Shown: piece by piece, positions 28,030-38,419 of the stretch | How the letters are laid out: each line of letters begins with the position of its first letter | Numbering within the stretch: position 1 is the first letter of the stretch | Assembly: GCA_039193195.1 (NCBI GenBank) | Contig: JBCCWS010000025.1 | Location: 1 to 64,000, forward strand | DNA: 64,000 nt | Reading direction: 5' to 3' | Origin: Pseudomonadota bacterium | Lineage (GTDB): Bacteria > Pseudomonadota > Gammaproteobacteria > Steroidobacterales > JBCBZW01 | Notes under the pieces: generated by a model | What the model was told of the DNA's origin: nothing | The model's database searches: none | Seen by the model: the letters and a program-made list of their open reading frames with translations, nothing else | Translations under genes and position numbers: made by a program

Positions 28030-28472
28030 ACGGACCAAGCGCGGTCGCCATCGACAGGTGATCGGCGTGCATCCGCCCGGGGAGAACTGCGGGTCACCCA
28101 GCCGCCTCTTCCGGTCGCCCGCCCAAGCCCCGTTCCGTAAAGTTTGCACGATCCTCAAGCGCAAGCGCCTCCTGTACGTTACCGAAAGACTCTAGCTTGA
28201 GCTCACGGTGCGCAGGTCGCCGCGACACTCCCTTGCGTGTATCTCCATGTAATCCAAGCGATTGAGGCCTTCAGCGCACGTACCCGTGAACGGGTGTCGG
28301 CGAAGGATGGCTGATCTTATGCCCAGAATCCCTGATCAGTTGACATGGCATCTAGGTGTCTAGGTACGGTTGAGGAGCGCACGGATTCGATGAATACAAG
28401 TAACAACACGATCCCGAGCGCTTTCCTGCGGCGCAGGCTTGCGCCGAACAACAACTAGAATAGGTGACACCC
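28030..28472. other. Intergenic region with possible promoter
   Basis: No coding sequence is supported in these about 440 bases. A perfect TTGACA lies at about 28338-28343, followed by a weak -10. Just before the next gene a small hairpin, CGGCGCA/TGCGCCG around GGCT, ends about 24 bases from the start codon and could affect translation. I see no repeat or RNA gene here. Confidence 0.4.
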
Positions 28473-28907
28473 ATGAAGAAGATCGCTTTGATGGCAGCCT
28501 TGCTGCTGAGTGCAGCGGGCGCGAACGCTCAAACCCTGTGTGTGGATTTCGTCAACTTCTGCGATGGTTTCGAAATCAACATCACTCAGGGCGTGGGCGT
28601 GGAAGGCACCTGGAAGAACTACGACTGTGGGGGTTCTGACAGCGCGATGAACGTGACCCGCAATCGTGGTGATGGCAACTGGCTGTCCGCGTGCTCAGCC
28701 CAGGCTGGCTGTGAGGTGGCGATTGCCCTGGGCCGTGACGCCTGGGTGTGGTTGTTCAACTTCAGTGGCGCGACCGGTGATCTGATCGCTATCGACGCGG
28801 GCATCCCGACGTTCCTGCAGGACGATACGCCTATTGCGATCACCGCGGGTGCGTGCGCGCTGAACCCAGGCGTTGTGGGGCCCAGCAGCTCCTCTGCCGG
28901 TCAGTAG
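28473..28907 (+). CDS. Small secreted cysteine-containing protein
   Basis: A 144-residue protein starting MKKIALMAALLLSAAGANAQ, a classic signal peptide with an AxA cleavage site. The mature chain has six cysteines, suggesting three disulfide bonds. It has repeated short Gly/Asp turns and aromatic residues (DAWVWLFNFSG). No family is recognised. The Ser-rich end (GPSSSSAGQ) may be a flexible tail. The gene is monocistronic: a hairpin at 28931-28951 follows the stop. Confidence 0.68.
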   Translation: MKKIALMAALLLSAAGANAQTLCVDFVNFCDGFEINITQGVGVEGTWKNYDCGGSDSAMNVTRNRGDGNWLSACSAQAGCEVAIALGRDAWVWLFNFSGATGDLIAIDAGIPTFLQDDTPIAITAGACALNPGVVGPSSSSAGQ

Positions 28908-28930
28908 GCGACTCGAATGATCGATTGATT

Positions 28931-28951
28931 GGCGAGCGCTGCCCGCTCGCC
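28931..28951 (+). terminator. Hairpin after the small cysteine-rich gene
   Basis: GGCGAGCG (28931-28938) pairs with CGCTCGCC (28944-28951) around five bases, 23 bp after the stop codon. A second, imperfect hairpin (GGGGCGGTGA / TCACTGCCCC) follows, with a short CCTTG end. It is probably a terminator pair, though without a long T-tract. Confidence 0.5.
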
Positions 28952-29074
28952 TAGCCGTAGGGGCGGTGAGCTTCACTGCCCCTTGCGGTTCTGGCGCATA
29001 GATCCCGCGTGGTGGGTAGCACTCGTCGAAGCGACTGCGGCTAACCGGCGATCGCGCGCAGTTTGGGGTGAACG

Positions 29075-29239
29075 CTAGTGTCCTGTCCGGTTAGTTCGTT
29101 GAAGAATTTGCGGGTTCTTTTCCCCCCTGAGCACGTTGCTCCTCCTCCCGTGGGGCCTGCCACGCTCGTCGTCGCGCCGCGCTCAGGAGCAAAAAGCCCC
29201 GTGCGAATTCTTCAACGAACTAACCGGACAGGACACTAG
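29075..29239. mobile_element. 165-bp inverted-repeat element, copy B
   Basis: Ends CTAGTGTCCTG and CAGGACACTAG as in copy A, with the same 165-bp length and the same central core (CACGTTGCTCCTCCTCCCGT). The arm segments differ from copy A (TCCGGTTAGTTCGTTGAAGA rather than AGTTAGAAGTTCGTTGATGA), yet the two arms still match each other. The changes are therefore matched on both sides. It lies between the cysteine-rich gene and the serine hydrolase gene and interrupts no recognisable frame. Confidence 0.75.
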
Positions 29240-29307
29240 AGCACCATTCAGCGACCGATCGGAGCTTCCCTGCATCGCAATGGGATGCTGTGTTGAGGAG
29301 TTGAGCT

Positions 29308-30516
29308 GTGCTTTCTAGAATCGCTGCCCACGTTGGCGTGTTGATCCTGTGCGCCCCCTTCTGCTGTTCGGCCGAGCCGTACACGGCGGACCATCCCCGC
29401 ATCCAAGCCTTTGAGACGGGCCTCGTGGAGCGCGCGTCTCGCGGCGACTCTGCAGCCCGGCAATACACGATCGAAGAACGGCTCTCGCATCACGGCGTGC
29501 CGGCGGTGGCCGTGGCCATCCTGGAAGACGGACAGGTGATGTGGGCGCGAGGTTACGGTACCAAGCTTGCCGGGGAGGAGATGCCGGTGGATGCGGACAC
29601 GGTGTTCTCCGTCGGTTCCGTTAGCAAGATGGTGAACGCGGCTCTCGTGCTACGCCTGCAAGCGCAGGGCGAACTGGATGTCGATACGGACGTAAACGAG
29701 TACCTGCGCTCATGGTCCGTGAAGACGAGTCGACACACGCGGCAGCAGCCCGTCACCTTGCGAGCGATCCTCTCGCATACGGCAGGCTTCAGTCAGCACG
29801 GTTTCGGCGACTTCCAACCTGGCGAGGCCTTGCCAACAGCCCTGCAAACCTTGAACGGTGAGCCACCGGCCAAGCACCGCGCGGTGCGGGTCACCTTCAA
29901 GCCGGGCACGCGCATGGATTACTCGGGCGGCGGCACCACGGTCAGCCAAGTGCTCGTGGAGGATGTCACTAGGCTCGACTACCTCGAGGCCTCGACGCGC
30001 TACGTGTTCGACCCCGTCGGCATGGCGCGCAGCACCTTCGCCAATCCCCTGCCGGCGAGCCACGGCAACATCGCCCGTGCCCACAATGCCGACGGCGAGC
30101 CCACGGCGCTGCCGCGCGGCTGGGAGGCGATGCCGGAGATGGCCGCGTCCGGCTTGTGGACCAGCGCCAACGACCTAGGCGCCTTCGTCGCCACGCTCAT
30201 CAACTCAGCACGCGGTGACGACGACTTCCTACCGCCGCAGATCATCGCGGACATGATGCAGCGGGTGCCGCAGAGTTGGCACGGCCTCGGCCCGCGCCTA
30301 AACGGTGAGGGTTCCAACCGGGTGTTCCATCACGGAGGTGCCAACGACAGTTACCGCGCGTGGATTGAAGGCCACCTCGACAGCGGCGATGGTATCGTCA
30401 TGCTCACCAACGGGCGCAACGGCCACCAGCTCTATAGCGAGGTGCGTTTTGCGGCTGAGCAAGCCTTCGAGTGGCAGGTACACGCGGCCACCGACTTCGC
30501 AACGCCGTCGTTTTGA
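29308..30516 (+). CDS. Exported serine hydrolase, beta-lactamase class C family
   Basis: A 402-residue protein with a signal peptide and GTG start (29308) behind GAGGAG. The SxxK nucleophile is in VFSVGSVSKMVNAALVL. The second motif is YSGGGT, with Gly in place of the Asn of YxN. The third motif region is HHGGANDSY near residue 345. It belongs to the penicillin-binding/esterase-like group of class C-type serine hydrolases (esterase, peptidase or amidase). True cephalosporinase activity is not supported. It starts 68 bp after inverted-repeat copy B. Confidence 0.85.
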   Translation: MLSRIAAHVGVLILCAPFCCSAEPYTADHPRIQAFETGLVERASRGDSAARQYTIEERLSHHGVPAVAVAILEDGQVMWARGYGTKLAGEEMPVDADTVFSVGSVSKMVNAALVLRLQAQGELDVDTDVNEYLRSWSVKTSRHTRQQPVTLRAILSHTAGFSQHGFGDFQPGEALPTALQTLNGEPPAKHRAVRVTFKPGTRMDYSGGGTTVSQVLVEDVTRLDYLEASTRYVFDPVGMARSTFANPLPASHGNIARAHNADGEPTALPRGWEAMPEMAASGLWTSANDLGAFVATLINSARGDDDFLPPQIIADMMQRVPQSWHGLGPRLNGEGSNRVFHHGGANDSYRAWIEGHLDSGDGIVMLTNGRNGHQLYSEVRFAAEQAFEWQVHAATDFATPSF

Positions 30517-30554
30517 GCGAGGGTGGACGTAGGCGCCGTTGCCTCCGTCCCCGC

Positions 30555-31058
30555 TCAGCGTCGCGTGGCGGCGGCTAGTAGTGCCACCTTACGCGCGTGG
30601 ATCTTGCCTGTCTGCGCGTAGTGCACCAGCTCCTCCAGGGTGGTGTTGATCGCCTTGGAGAATTGTATCCGCATCATCCACCCCATGAGCAATGAGAACG
30701 GGAACATCAGGGAGGCGTTGAACTCGAGGCTGACCCGAGTGGCGTGAGCACCGGCGTCCGTGAGCTGCCAGCGACCGCGCAAGCCGCGGACGAAGAAGGG
30801 CATCTTCTCGCCTGTGGCCGAGTATTCGAGCAGTTTCTCCGCCGGCGAGTATCGGCGGATGGTCTCCTTGAAGGGGCCAAGGGTGGTCTCGCAAATGCGC
30901 CCGCCAACCGGCGAGCCGTTGACCGACGTCGCCTGCGTGTTCTCGCGGGATGTTGCGACGGCGCTGGCCCAGGCACCGACCTGGTCGTAGTCTTCTGCAA
31001 TGATCTTCCACACTCGCGCCAAGGGGGCGTGCACGGTGAGCTGCTTGGCTATGCGCAT
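30555..31058 (-). CDS. SRPBCC (START-like) family protein
   Basis: A 167-residue protein of the polyketide-cyclase/START-like ligand-binding fold. It opens with the typical strand-helix pattern (QLTVHAPLARVWKIIAEDYD) and has central strands VGGRICETTLGPFKETI and WQLTDAGAHATRVSLEF. A long C-terminal helix covers the pocket. Ligand unknown. It is divergent from a TetR regulator with 84 bp between starts and palindromic sites in between, so it is probably the regulator's target. Confidence 0.8.
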   Translation of the reverse strand: MRIAKQLTVHAPLARVWKIIAEDYDQVGAWASAVATSRENTQATSVNGSPVGGRICETTLGPFKETIRRYSPAEKLLEYSATGEKMPFFVRGLRGRWQLTDAGAHATRVSLEFNASLMFPFSLLMGWMMRIQFSKAINTTLEELVHYAQTGKIHARKVALLAAATRR

Positions 31059-31080
31059 TAGGGTTGTCTCCGATGCGAGG

Positions 31081-31142
31081 TTTTACTTCTTACGATGTAA
31101 AAATAGCCGTTTCGGTTCTGAATTACAACAACTGATGTAAAT
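31081..31142. promoter_or_regulatory. Palindromic operator candidates in the SRPBCC/TetR divergent region
   Basis: TTTTAC (31081-31086) and GTAAAA (31097-31102) form one inverted repeat, with TTAC/GTAA nested at 31090-31100. TTACA (31123-31127) and TGTAA (31136-31140) form another, directly before the TetR start at 31143. The shared TTAC(A)...(T)GTAA half-sites and the unusually AT-rich composition point to a double operator that would control both genes. Confidence 0.5.
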
Positions 31143-31736
31143 ATGGGCAGACCACGGAAGTTTGACGAAGCGAACGTCGTGCAACAGGCGATGCTGGCGT
31201 TTTGGCAGTGTGGCTATGAGAGCACGACGATTCGCTCGCTCCAGGAAGCGACCGGTGTGGATGGCAAGGGGCTAGCGAATGTGTTCGGCGACAAGGAGCA
31301 GCTGTTCCTGCGAGCCCTGGACACGTACACGCAGATGGCGTCGCAGACCCTGGAACAGGTGTTTGCTACGCCGAGCATCGAGGCCATCGGCGTGTTGTTC
31401 CAAGCCTTCGTCGCCGACCCGGCGGACGTTGGCGATCCGCGCCGCAGTGGCTGTCTGGTCGTGAACACGGTGTTCGAACTCGGGCCCTCCACCGAGCCGA
31501 TACGCGAGCGAATAGCGTCCTATCGCGCCCTGTTCATTCATCACTTCCAGGCCGCGCTGGCGGCGAGCGGTGTCGACGACCCCTCCGGCAGGGCGGAGTT
31601 TTTGTTGGCGATGTGGTGGGGGGCGTTGAGCCAGGTGCGCCTCGCCGGTAGCACCCAGGCAGCGAAGCCCGTTGTAGAGCAAATCCAGCAGACGCTGCAG
31701 CACTGGGCGGCGCAGGCAGCTACATCAACAGACTGA
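31143..31736 (+). CDS. TetR/AcrR family transcriptional regulator
   Basis: A 197-residue regulator. The N-terminal helix-turn-helix is recognisable: GRPRKFDEANVVQQAMLAFW, then GYESTTIRSLQEATGVDGKG. The C-terminal ligand domain is all helical and specific (SGCLVVNTVFELG), resembling the YezE/AcrR group. It probably represses itself and the divergent SRPBCC gene through the TTACA/TGTAA sites in front of it. The DUF4174 gene follows 10 bp downstream and may be cotranscribed. Confidence 0.88.
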   Translation: MGRPRKFDEANVVQQAMLAFWQCGYESTTIRSLQEATGVDGKGLANVFGDKEQLFLRALDTYTQMASQTLEQVFATPSIEAIGVLFQAFVADPADVGDPRRSGCLVVNTVFELGPSTEPIRERIASYRALFIHHFQAALAASGVDDPSGRAEFLLAMWWGALSQVRLAGSTQAAKPVVEQIQQTLQHWAAQAATSTD

Positions 31737-31746
31737 GCGAGAGTAC

Positions 31747-32278
31747 GTGAGCGTATCGACCCCACCCTTGACCCTACCCGGACCCGCATTTCCCAGAGCG
31801 GAGAAATCGGTTCGTGCGCGGCAGTGGATCGCCGTCGTGCTCGGCGGGCTTATGGCGATGCAGGGGGTGCCTGCGCTGTGCCAGGAGGAGCCACCGAAAG
31901 CTGCGCCGGTACTGGGTGCCTTGAGTCAGCTGCGGTGGGAGTACCGGGTGCTATTGGTCGTCGCGAATCGCCCCAGTGACCGCGAGACGGTGCTTTTGAG
32001 GGAACAGGACGCCGAGCTTCGCGATCGCGACACCTTATGGTTCGTCTTTCAGGATGGTGACGTGCTAAGCAACTATCCAGGTCCGCTAGCGGACGGATTC
32101 GGTGAACGCGGGCTGATCTATCTTGCGCAAGGCCACCGCGTAGTGCTGATCGGCAAGGACGGCGGCGTGAAACTGCGCGCGCGTTCCCTCGATCTCAAGG
32201 CCGTGTTCGGTCTCATCGACGGCATGCCTATGCGACGGCGGGAGATCGAGCAGCGCAAGGGTTGGGGGGCCGCGCTAA
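31747..32278 (+). CDS. DUF4174 exported protein with disrupted end
   Basis: GTG start at 31747, a signal peptide (QWIAVVLGGLMAMQGVPALC) and a DUF4174 domain: LRWEYRVLLVVANRPSD, RDTLWFVFQDGDV, HRVVLIGKDGGVKLR, LIDGMPMRRREI. The natural end should be near 32278. In the given sequence the frame has no stop there and runs on antisense through the ettA gene to 33585. Removing one G from the six-G run at about 32264-32269 gives the ending RKGWGPR and a TAA at 32276. The function of DUF4174 is unknown. Confidence 0.72.
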
Positions 32279-32298
32279 GCAGTCCCCGCCACACACCG

Positions 32299-33972
<1,674 letters not shown>

Positions 33973-34349
33973 GGGGGTCCTCGGGGATGGTCTCGGTGGC
34001 AGGCGGCCCGGATTATCGCACGGGCCTGCGAGTCAGGAACATCTGTGCTCAGCGGAACCTGATCATCGCCGGCGGACCGATACGGGTTCCCAGCCACGAT
34101 CCCGACGCTTTGGGTCAGCCTACGTACCTGGCCAAATGGAGCCGGTGCTTGGAGCGAACGTGTGCACTCCAGGTCGGAGTGCTTGCTTCGGCGCTGGAGA
34201 CTGAGGTCGTGCCGAAGCACGGCGAGAGTGGCGAGTTGGGCGCCTGGCTGGTCGATCGTCGCGCAGCTACACAACTGCGTCGGCCTGATCCAGATGCCGA
34301 GGTCATGGCCCTGGTGACCCATCGCGACGGCACGGTGATCGCGCTACCG

Positions 34350-34541
34350 CTCGTCGATGATGGCAGCATCGCAGACAACTGCCTGCTCGCGACCATCGCC
34401 GAGCAGCGAGATAGCGCCGGCGACGGGTTCGGCCATCGCTGCGATGCCGATTGCGATGACGATAGGCTGGTCAACAAGCGAGACTAGCACCTGCTGAAGG
34501 GTCTGCTGGGCACACCGCCGGGCTCTCCAGGGGCGGCGTAG
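34350..34541 (+). pseudogene. C-terminal remnant of a thrombospondin-3/dockerin-like protein
   Basis: The frame reads IADNCLLATIAEQRDSAGDG, FGHRCDADCDDDRLVNKRD, then TAG at 34485-34487, and continues in the same frame as HLLKGLLGTPPGSPGAA to a second TAG (34539-34541). The pattern DNC..., D.DGFG..CDAD...D..VN, then a short LLKG.LG.PPG tail is typical of calcium-binding type-3/dockerin-like ends of secreted proteobacterial proteins. The TAG takes the place of one residue, so this looks like a nonsense mutation. The frame upstream to 33987 is open but not recognisable. Confidence 0.5.
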
Positions 34542-34565
34542 CTAGCGAGCTTTAAAGGCGCTTCA

Positions 34566-34594
34566 GAGGGAGCCGACCCGACGTCGGCTCCCTC
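34566..34594. terminator. Perfect 12-bp hairpin between convergent genes
   Basis: GAGGGAGCCGAC (34566-34577) pairs perfectly with GTCGGCTCCCTC (34583-34594) around a 5-base loop. It lies after the dockerin-like remnant and beyond the stop of the opposing nuclease gene, so it can terminate both directions. The T-tract is weak on both sides. Confidence 0.6.
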
Positions 34595-34722
34595 AGCAAC
34601 CTCAGCGCCTCGTTCGCGAACAGCGCCCTGGAGCCAGCGTGTGTCGACGCGGCGCCGACGGGGTTGTGCTCCCCTGGGCGGGGTACGATCAGCGAAGGCC
34701 ATCAGGGATGGCAGCTGTGCAG

Positions 34723-37700
34723 CTACTGGCAGCCCGCCCCCGCCGCGATGCTTTCGAAACGGGTGCGCAGCTCGGCAACGCCGTCGCCGCTCACAAAGTC
34801 GTCGCCCACCCCGTCGGTGAGGCTGTTGAGCGCGTCCAAGAGTGCGCAGGAAGCCGCGTTTTGGCCGCCGTCCAGGCGCAGATCCAGGCGCACGATGAGC
34901 CCACCGACGCGCGCGAGGCGCCTCCGGGTCTGGGCCTCATCCACGCCTTCGCCCACGATGCTGCCCGCACCCACCGAATCTCGGTAGTAGGCGAACGTCT
35001 CATCAGCACGCGTTGGCAAGAACAGGCTAGCCGCCAAGGGGTCGTGGTCCGATGCGCGGTTCTGCGTTTCGGCGAAATCAGCGTTCACGTGCACCATGTC
35101 CAAGAGCGCATCGCCCGCCAAGGACGGACTGACCAGCACATGGTCGAGCACCTGTGAGTTTCCGTTGAAAACGAACGAATACCGTTCACTTGGGGGAATC
35201 GTCTCCACGAGATTGGTAAGCCCCGCATCCACCAGCTGCTGCACAGGCGAGGAGAATTCGAAGTCGTTCAGATCACCTAATACGACGAGCTTGACGCTTG
35301 GGTTCAAGGTGAGGAGGTCCTGGACGAAGGCGGTGACCGCGTCGCTCTGCACGAGACGCTCCGTCTCAGAGAATAGTACCGGCGGCTGTAGGACATCGAA
35401 CAGACCGCTATCGCCAGACTTCGAGTTCCAGTGGTTGGATACCACGTAGACGGTTTGACCGTTGAACAGAAACTCGCCCACGATGGGCTTGCGGCTATCG
35501 ACGAATTGGCTCGGATCGATGAGTCCTGGGCTCAGGGTGAGATCGGGCACGCCGGGGCCGTCGATAGCGTCCACGGCATCACCTGCGCCCGCATTGCCGC
35601 TTTCCACGAAGCGCACGCGCGCTGGGTTGTAGAGCAGCGCCGTGCGGATGTTGCCGCCTGGCTGGCCGCCGTTGTCGCGATCGAAGGGAGCCACTTCTAC
35701 GTACTCGTAGGTGGGTCCGCCCTCGGCCTCGATGTGCACGATCAGCTCTGCCGCCGTGAGCTCGGCATCCACGATGCCGTCGTCCAGGGATCCGCTGCTG
35801 TCCTGCATCTCCTGCAGGCCGATGATGTCGGGTGAGCCAAGCTGATTGACGATACTGCTGGCGATAGCGATGAACTTGCCGTCGGCCACATCGGCATCCC
35901 CATCACCGTCTTGCGGATCGAGGTTCTCGACGTTGTAGCTTGCCACCGTTAGGCGCTCGGCATCGCCGATCAAGGTGGTGCTCTCGGGGGGCAAGGCGCC
36001 GTCGATCACCGTGCCGAGCGCGCTTGTGGGCTGCAGGAAGTACTTGCCGAAGTTGGATGTGATGATGCCGGTAACGGCGCCCGGGATCAGGTCGCCTGCC
36101 TTGGCGTCCAGCGGTAGCTGCACGATCTCATTGTTGAGTACGAGGTTCTCGGGATTGAAGTCGCTGGGCGCGATGTAGACGCCGCCGTTGATCGTGCGCG
36201 GTCCTGCGTTGGCGCCGTTGTCTACGAGGGTGTAGAGCTCGACGTTGCCCGGTGCGGTGCTGCCGAAGACCGTGGTGCCACCGGAGACGAACAGGTCGTT
36301 GGCCTGCACGAGCATGCCCTCGAGACTCTCATAGAAGTCGATGCCGTCCTCGTTTGCGTCGAAGCTGCCGTCGATCTCGATGTTGATCGTGTCGACGCTG
36401 TCGTTGTCGATGATCTGCGTAGGCTGCACCCGATCGACGCCGAGTACCACCGGCGTGGGGAGAGGGTTAGCGGAGGACATGATGGTGAAGTTCGGGAACA
36501 CGAACTGCGTGATAGTGGTGCGGTTATCGCCCGGGCGGAACTCCTCGACCTCGTCGGTGATTTGCACCAGATCGCCGACGGTGGGCTTGGCGTTGCTGCC
36601 GTTGAACACGAAGATGCCTTCGGACGTGGCAGGGTCACCGTCTGCATCGATGTCCTCTTCCTGAAGATAGAACCCATCCGCCGTGACCACCGTGACAAGG
36701 GCCTCGACGCTCACTACCTGTCCTTCCAAGGGCGAGCGGTGCTGTGCGCCCTGGATATCGTGGATCAGCGTGAGGACCGGCCCGCTGCAGTCGCCGAACT
36801 CGCTCTCGTCGACCCGCTTGCCCGGCGAGAACAACGCACCCTCGCCGCCGATGGCCGTGGTATGGGGCACGAAGGCGCCGAGCAGGTCAGGGTCGCGCGT
36901 CGCGGACTGATCAGCCGCCAAGCTACCATCGTAGGTAAACTCGGTCACCAGTGCGCCGGACCCATCGGCAATGAAGATGGTGTCTCCGCCGTTGTTGAGG
37001 CCCAGTAGGCCGCTGGAGGCGGTAGCGACGGTGAAGCCGCCGAATTCGCCCGTTGGGGCGCCTCCGCCGAAGACCACGATTCCGCAGTTCGGTGCGAGTA
37101 GGGTACCTGGCGCGAACTCATGGCGCACATCTACCTGGTCGGCGATGGTCCAGTCGGAGATGTCGAGGACGTCGGTGCCCGCGTTGACCAGCTCGATGAA
37201 CTCATCCTCAGAGCCGTCGCGAATGCCGTCACCGTTAGCGTCGCCCGCAGTGTCCGAGGCAGGATCGTACTGGAATTCGTTCAGCACTAGGGTCGCATCG
37301 ACTGGCGGTGGGGGCGGCTCGCAGTCGTTGCTTACGCCTGGCGTGGCGGCGGCCTGGCAATAGGTGCTGAAGAGGTCTTCGGAGGTCTCGTCCGCGCCAC
37401 TCACTCCGTTGCCGCCGTCCTGGACTTCAGCTCCCTCGCTTGGGTCAGCGCGAGCGAAGGCGTCACCACCTGCGTGTCCGCCCGCTGCCACCACAGCCTG
37501 GGTGGCGATGGCCGTGTCGGACTGGTAGGTGCTCGGGTCCATGTCGCCATCGGGGCCATCGATAGACGCTCCGCTCTTGTCCACCGCCTCGTCCTTGTCA
37601 CCCCACACGAGGTAGTCGATGTCCGCCACCAGGTCCGACGCGCCGTCCCAAGTGTAGAGGACGAGGAACTCGCCGCCGTTGGTGAAGCCGGGACTGTTGG

Positions 37701-38157
37701 CGGCGCAGTCGATCGAGCCGACGAGGGCTTCGAGCATGTCGGGCACGGCCCTGTCCGTGTCGCACATCTCGTAGGTTGGCAGGGCGCCATACTCACCGAA
37801 AAACTCTGTGGCGCCAGCAAGGGAGACGGTTTGCAGCTCACCCGGGGCGATGGTGGCACCGGTGGGGAAACGTGCATGCCAGTCCGAGAAGCCGCCACCG
37901 CCAGCCTGCGCCAGATCGCCCGTAACGATCTTGAAGTAAAAGACGCTGTCACCGGCGAAGGTCGCGTCGGTCAGGTAGACGTCGGTAAGGTCCAAGCTGA
38001 CCGATCCGGTGTTGATGATCTCGACGAACTCGCCAGCGGTGGGCGTGACGACCACCTCGTTGATGAGCAGGTCGGACAGCGTTTGTGCTGCCGCGTGCTC
38101 AGCGCCAAGCGCGCTCGCGAGGAGCAAAGCTGCGCCGATGAAGCGTTGCCTACGCAT
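34723..38157 (-). CDS. ExeM/NucH-type extracellular endonuclease with lamin-tail domains
   Basis: A 1,144-residue secreted protein starting at MRRQRF after a GGGAGA site, with a signal peptide ending in AAAQ. Two lamin-tail-like domains (LLINEVVVTPTAGEFVEIIN; LVLNEFQYDPA...EFIELVN) occupy about 25-420. An OB-like segment follows. The C-terminal exonuclease-endonuclease-phosphatase domain (about 770-1080) has VASYNVENLDP, IGLQEMQD, VSNHWNSKSGD, LVVLGDLNDFE and ASDHDPLAA. The family degrades extracellular DNA for nutrition or biofilm remodelling. No C-terminal membrane anchor is present, unlike some homologues. Upstream in-frame codons are rejected. Confidence 0.92.
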   Translation of the reverse strand: MRRQRFIGAALLLASALGAEHAAAQTLSDLLINEVVVTPTAGEFVEIINTGSVSLDLTDVYLTDATFAGDSVFYFKIVTGDLAQAGGGGFSDWHARFPTGATIAPGELQTVSLAGATEFFGEYGALPTYEMCDTDRAVPDMLEALVGSIDCAANSPGFTNGGEFLVLYTWDGASDLVADIDYLVWGDKDEAVDKSGASIDGPDGDMDPSTYQSDTAIATQAVVAAGGHAGGDAFARADPSEGAEVQDGGNGVSGADETSEDLFSTYCQAAATPGVSNDCEPPPPPVDATLVLNEFQYDPASDTAGDANGDGIRDGSEDEFIELVNAGTDVLDISDWTIADQVDVRHEFAPGTLLAPNCGIVVFGGGAPTGEFGGFTVATASSGLLGLNNGGDTIFIADGSGALVTEFTYDGSLAADQSATRDPDLLGAFVPHTTAIGGEGALFSPGKRVDESEFGDCSGPVLTLIHDIQGAQHRSPLEGQVVSVEALVTVVTADGFYLQEEDIDADGDPATSEGIFVFNGSNAKPTVGDLVQITDEVEEFRPGDNRTTITQFVFPNFTIMSSANPLPTPVVLGVDRVQPTQIIDNDSVDTINIEIDGSFDANEDGIDFYESLEGMLVQANDLFVSGGTTVFGSTAPGNVELYTLVDNGANAGPRTINGGVYIAPSDFNPENLVLNNEIVQLPLDAKAGDLIPGAVTGIITSNFGKYFLQPTSALGTVIDGALPPESTTLIGDAERLTVASYNVENLDPQDGDGDADVADGKFIAIASSIVNQLGSPDIIGLQEMQDSSGSLDDGIVDAELTAAELIVHIEAEGGPTYEYVEVAPFDRDNGGQPGGNIRTALLYNPARVRFVESGNAGAGDAVDAIDGPGVPDLTLSPGLIDPSQFVDSRKPIVGEFLFNGQTVYVVSNHWNSKSGDSGLFDVLQPPVLFSETERLVQSDAVTAFVQDLLTLNPSVKLVVLGDLNDFEFSSPVQQLVDAGLTNLVETIPPSERYSFVFNGNSQVLDHVLVSPSLAGDALLDMVHVNADFAETQNRASDHDPLAASLFLPTRADETFAYYRDSVGAGSIVGEGVDEAQTRRRLARVGGLIVRLDLRLDGGQNAASCALLDALNSLTDGVGDDFVSGDGVAELRTRFESIAAGAGCQ

Positions 38158-38419
38158 AGGGTTCTCCCGTGTTTGCATTGAGCGAAGTGACCGGCGTAGG
38201 GCGCGCGTCGTGGGTGCAGCCGTCGAAAAGGCAGCGGTTCGGCGCAATCGACTACAACGCCAGTCACGGCAACGCGCCAACATACGGCTCATGGCTTACA
38301 ACGCGGTGTCGCTTCTGTGACAAGTGTGAGGCAGCGAGTCGCTCTCAATTCGCACAGGCGGTGGGCATGGCAGAGGCGATACAGCGTCGCGCTGGAGATC
38401 CACGCTGCTGCGTGCCCAT

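Noticed and set aside
29308-30516. Antibiotic-resistance beta-lactamase
   Set aside because: The fold fits, but the YxN motif is altered (YSGG) and the family is dominated by esterases and peptidases; resistance is not supported.
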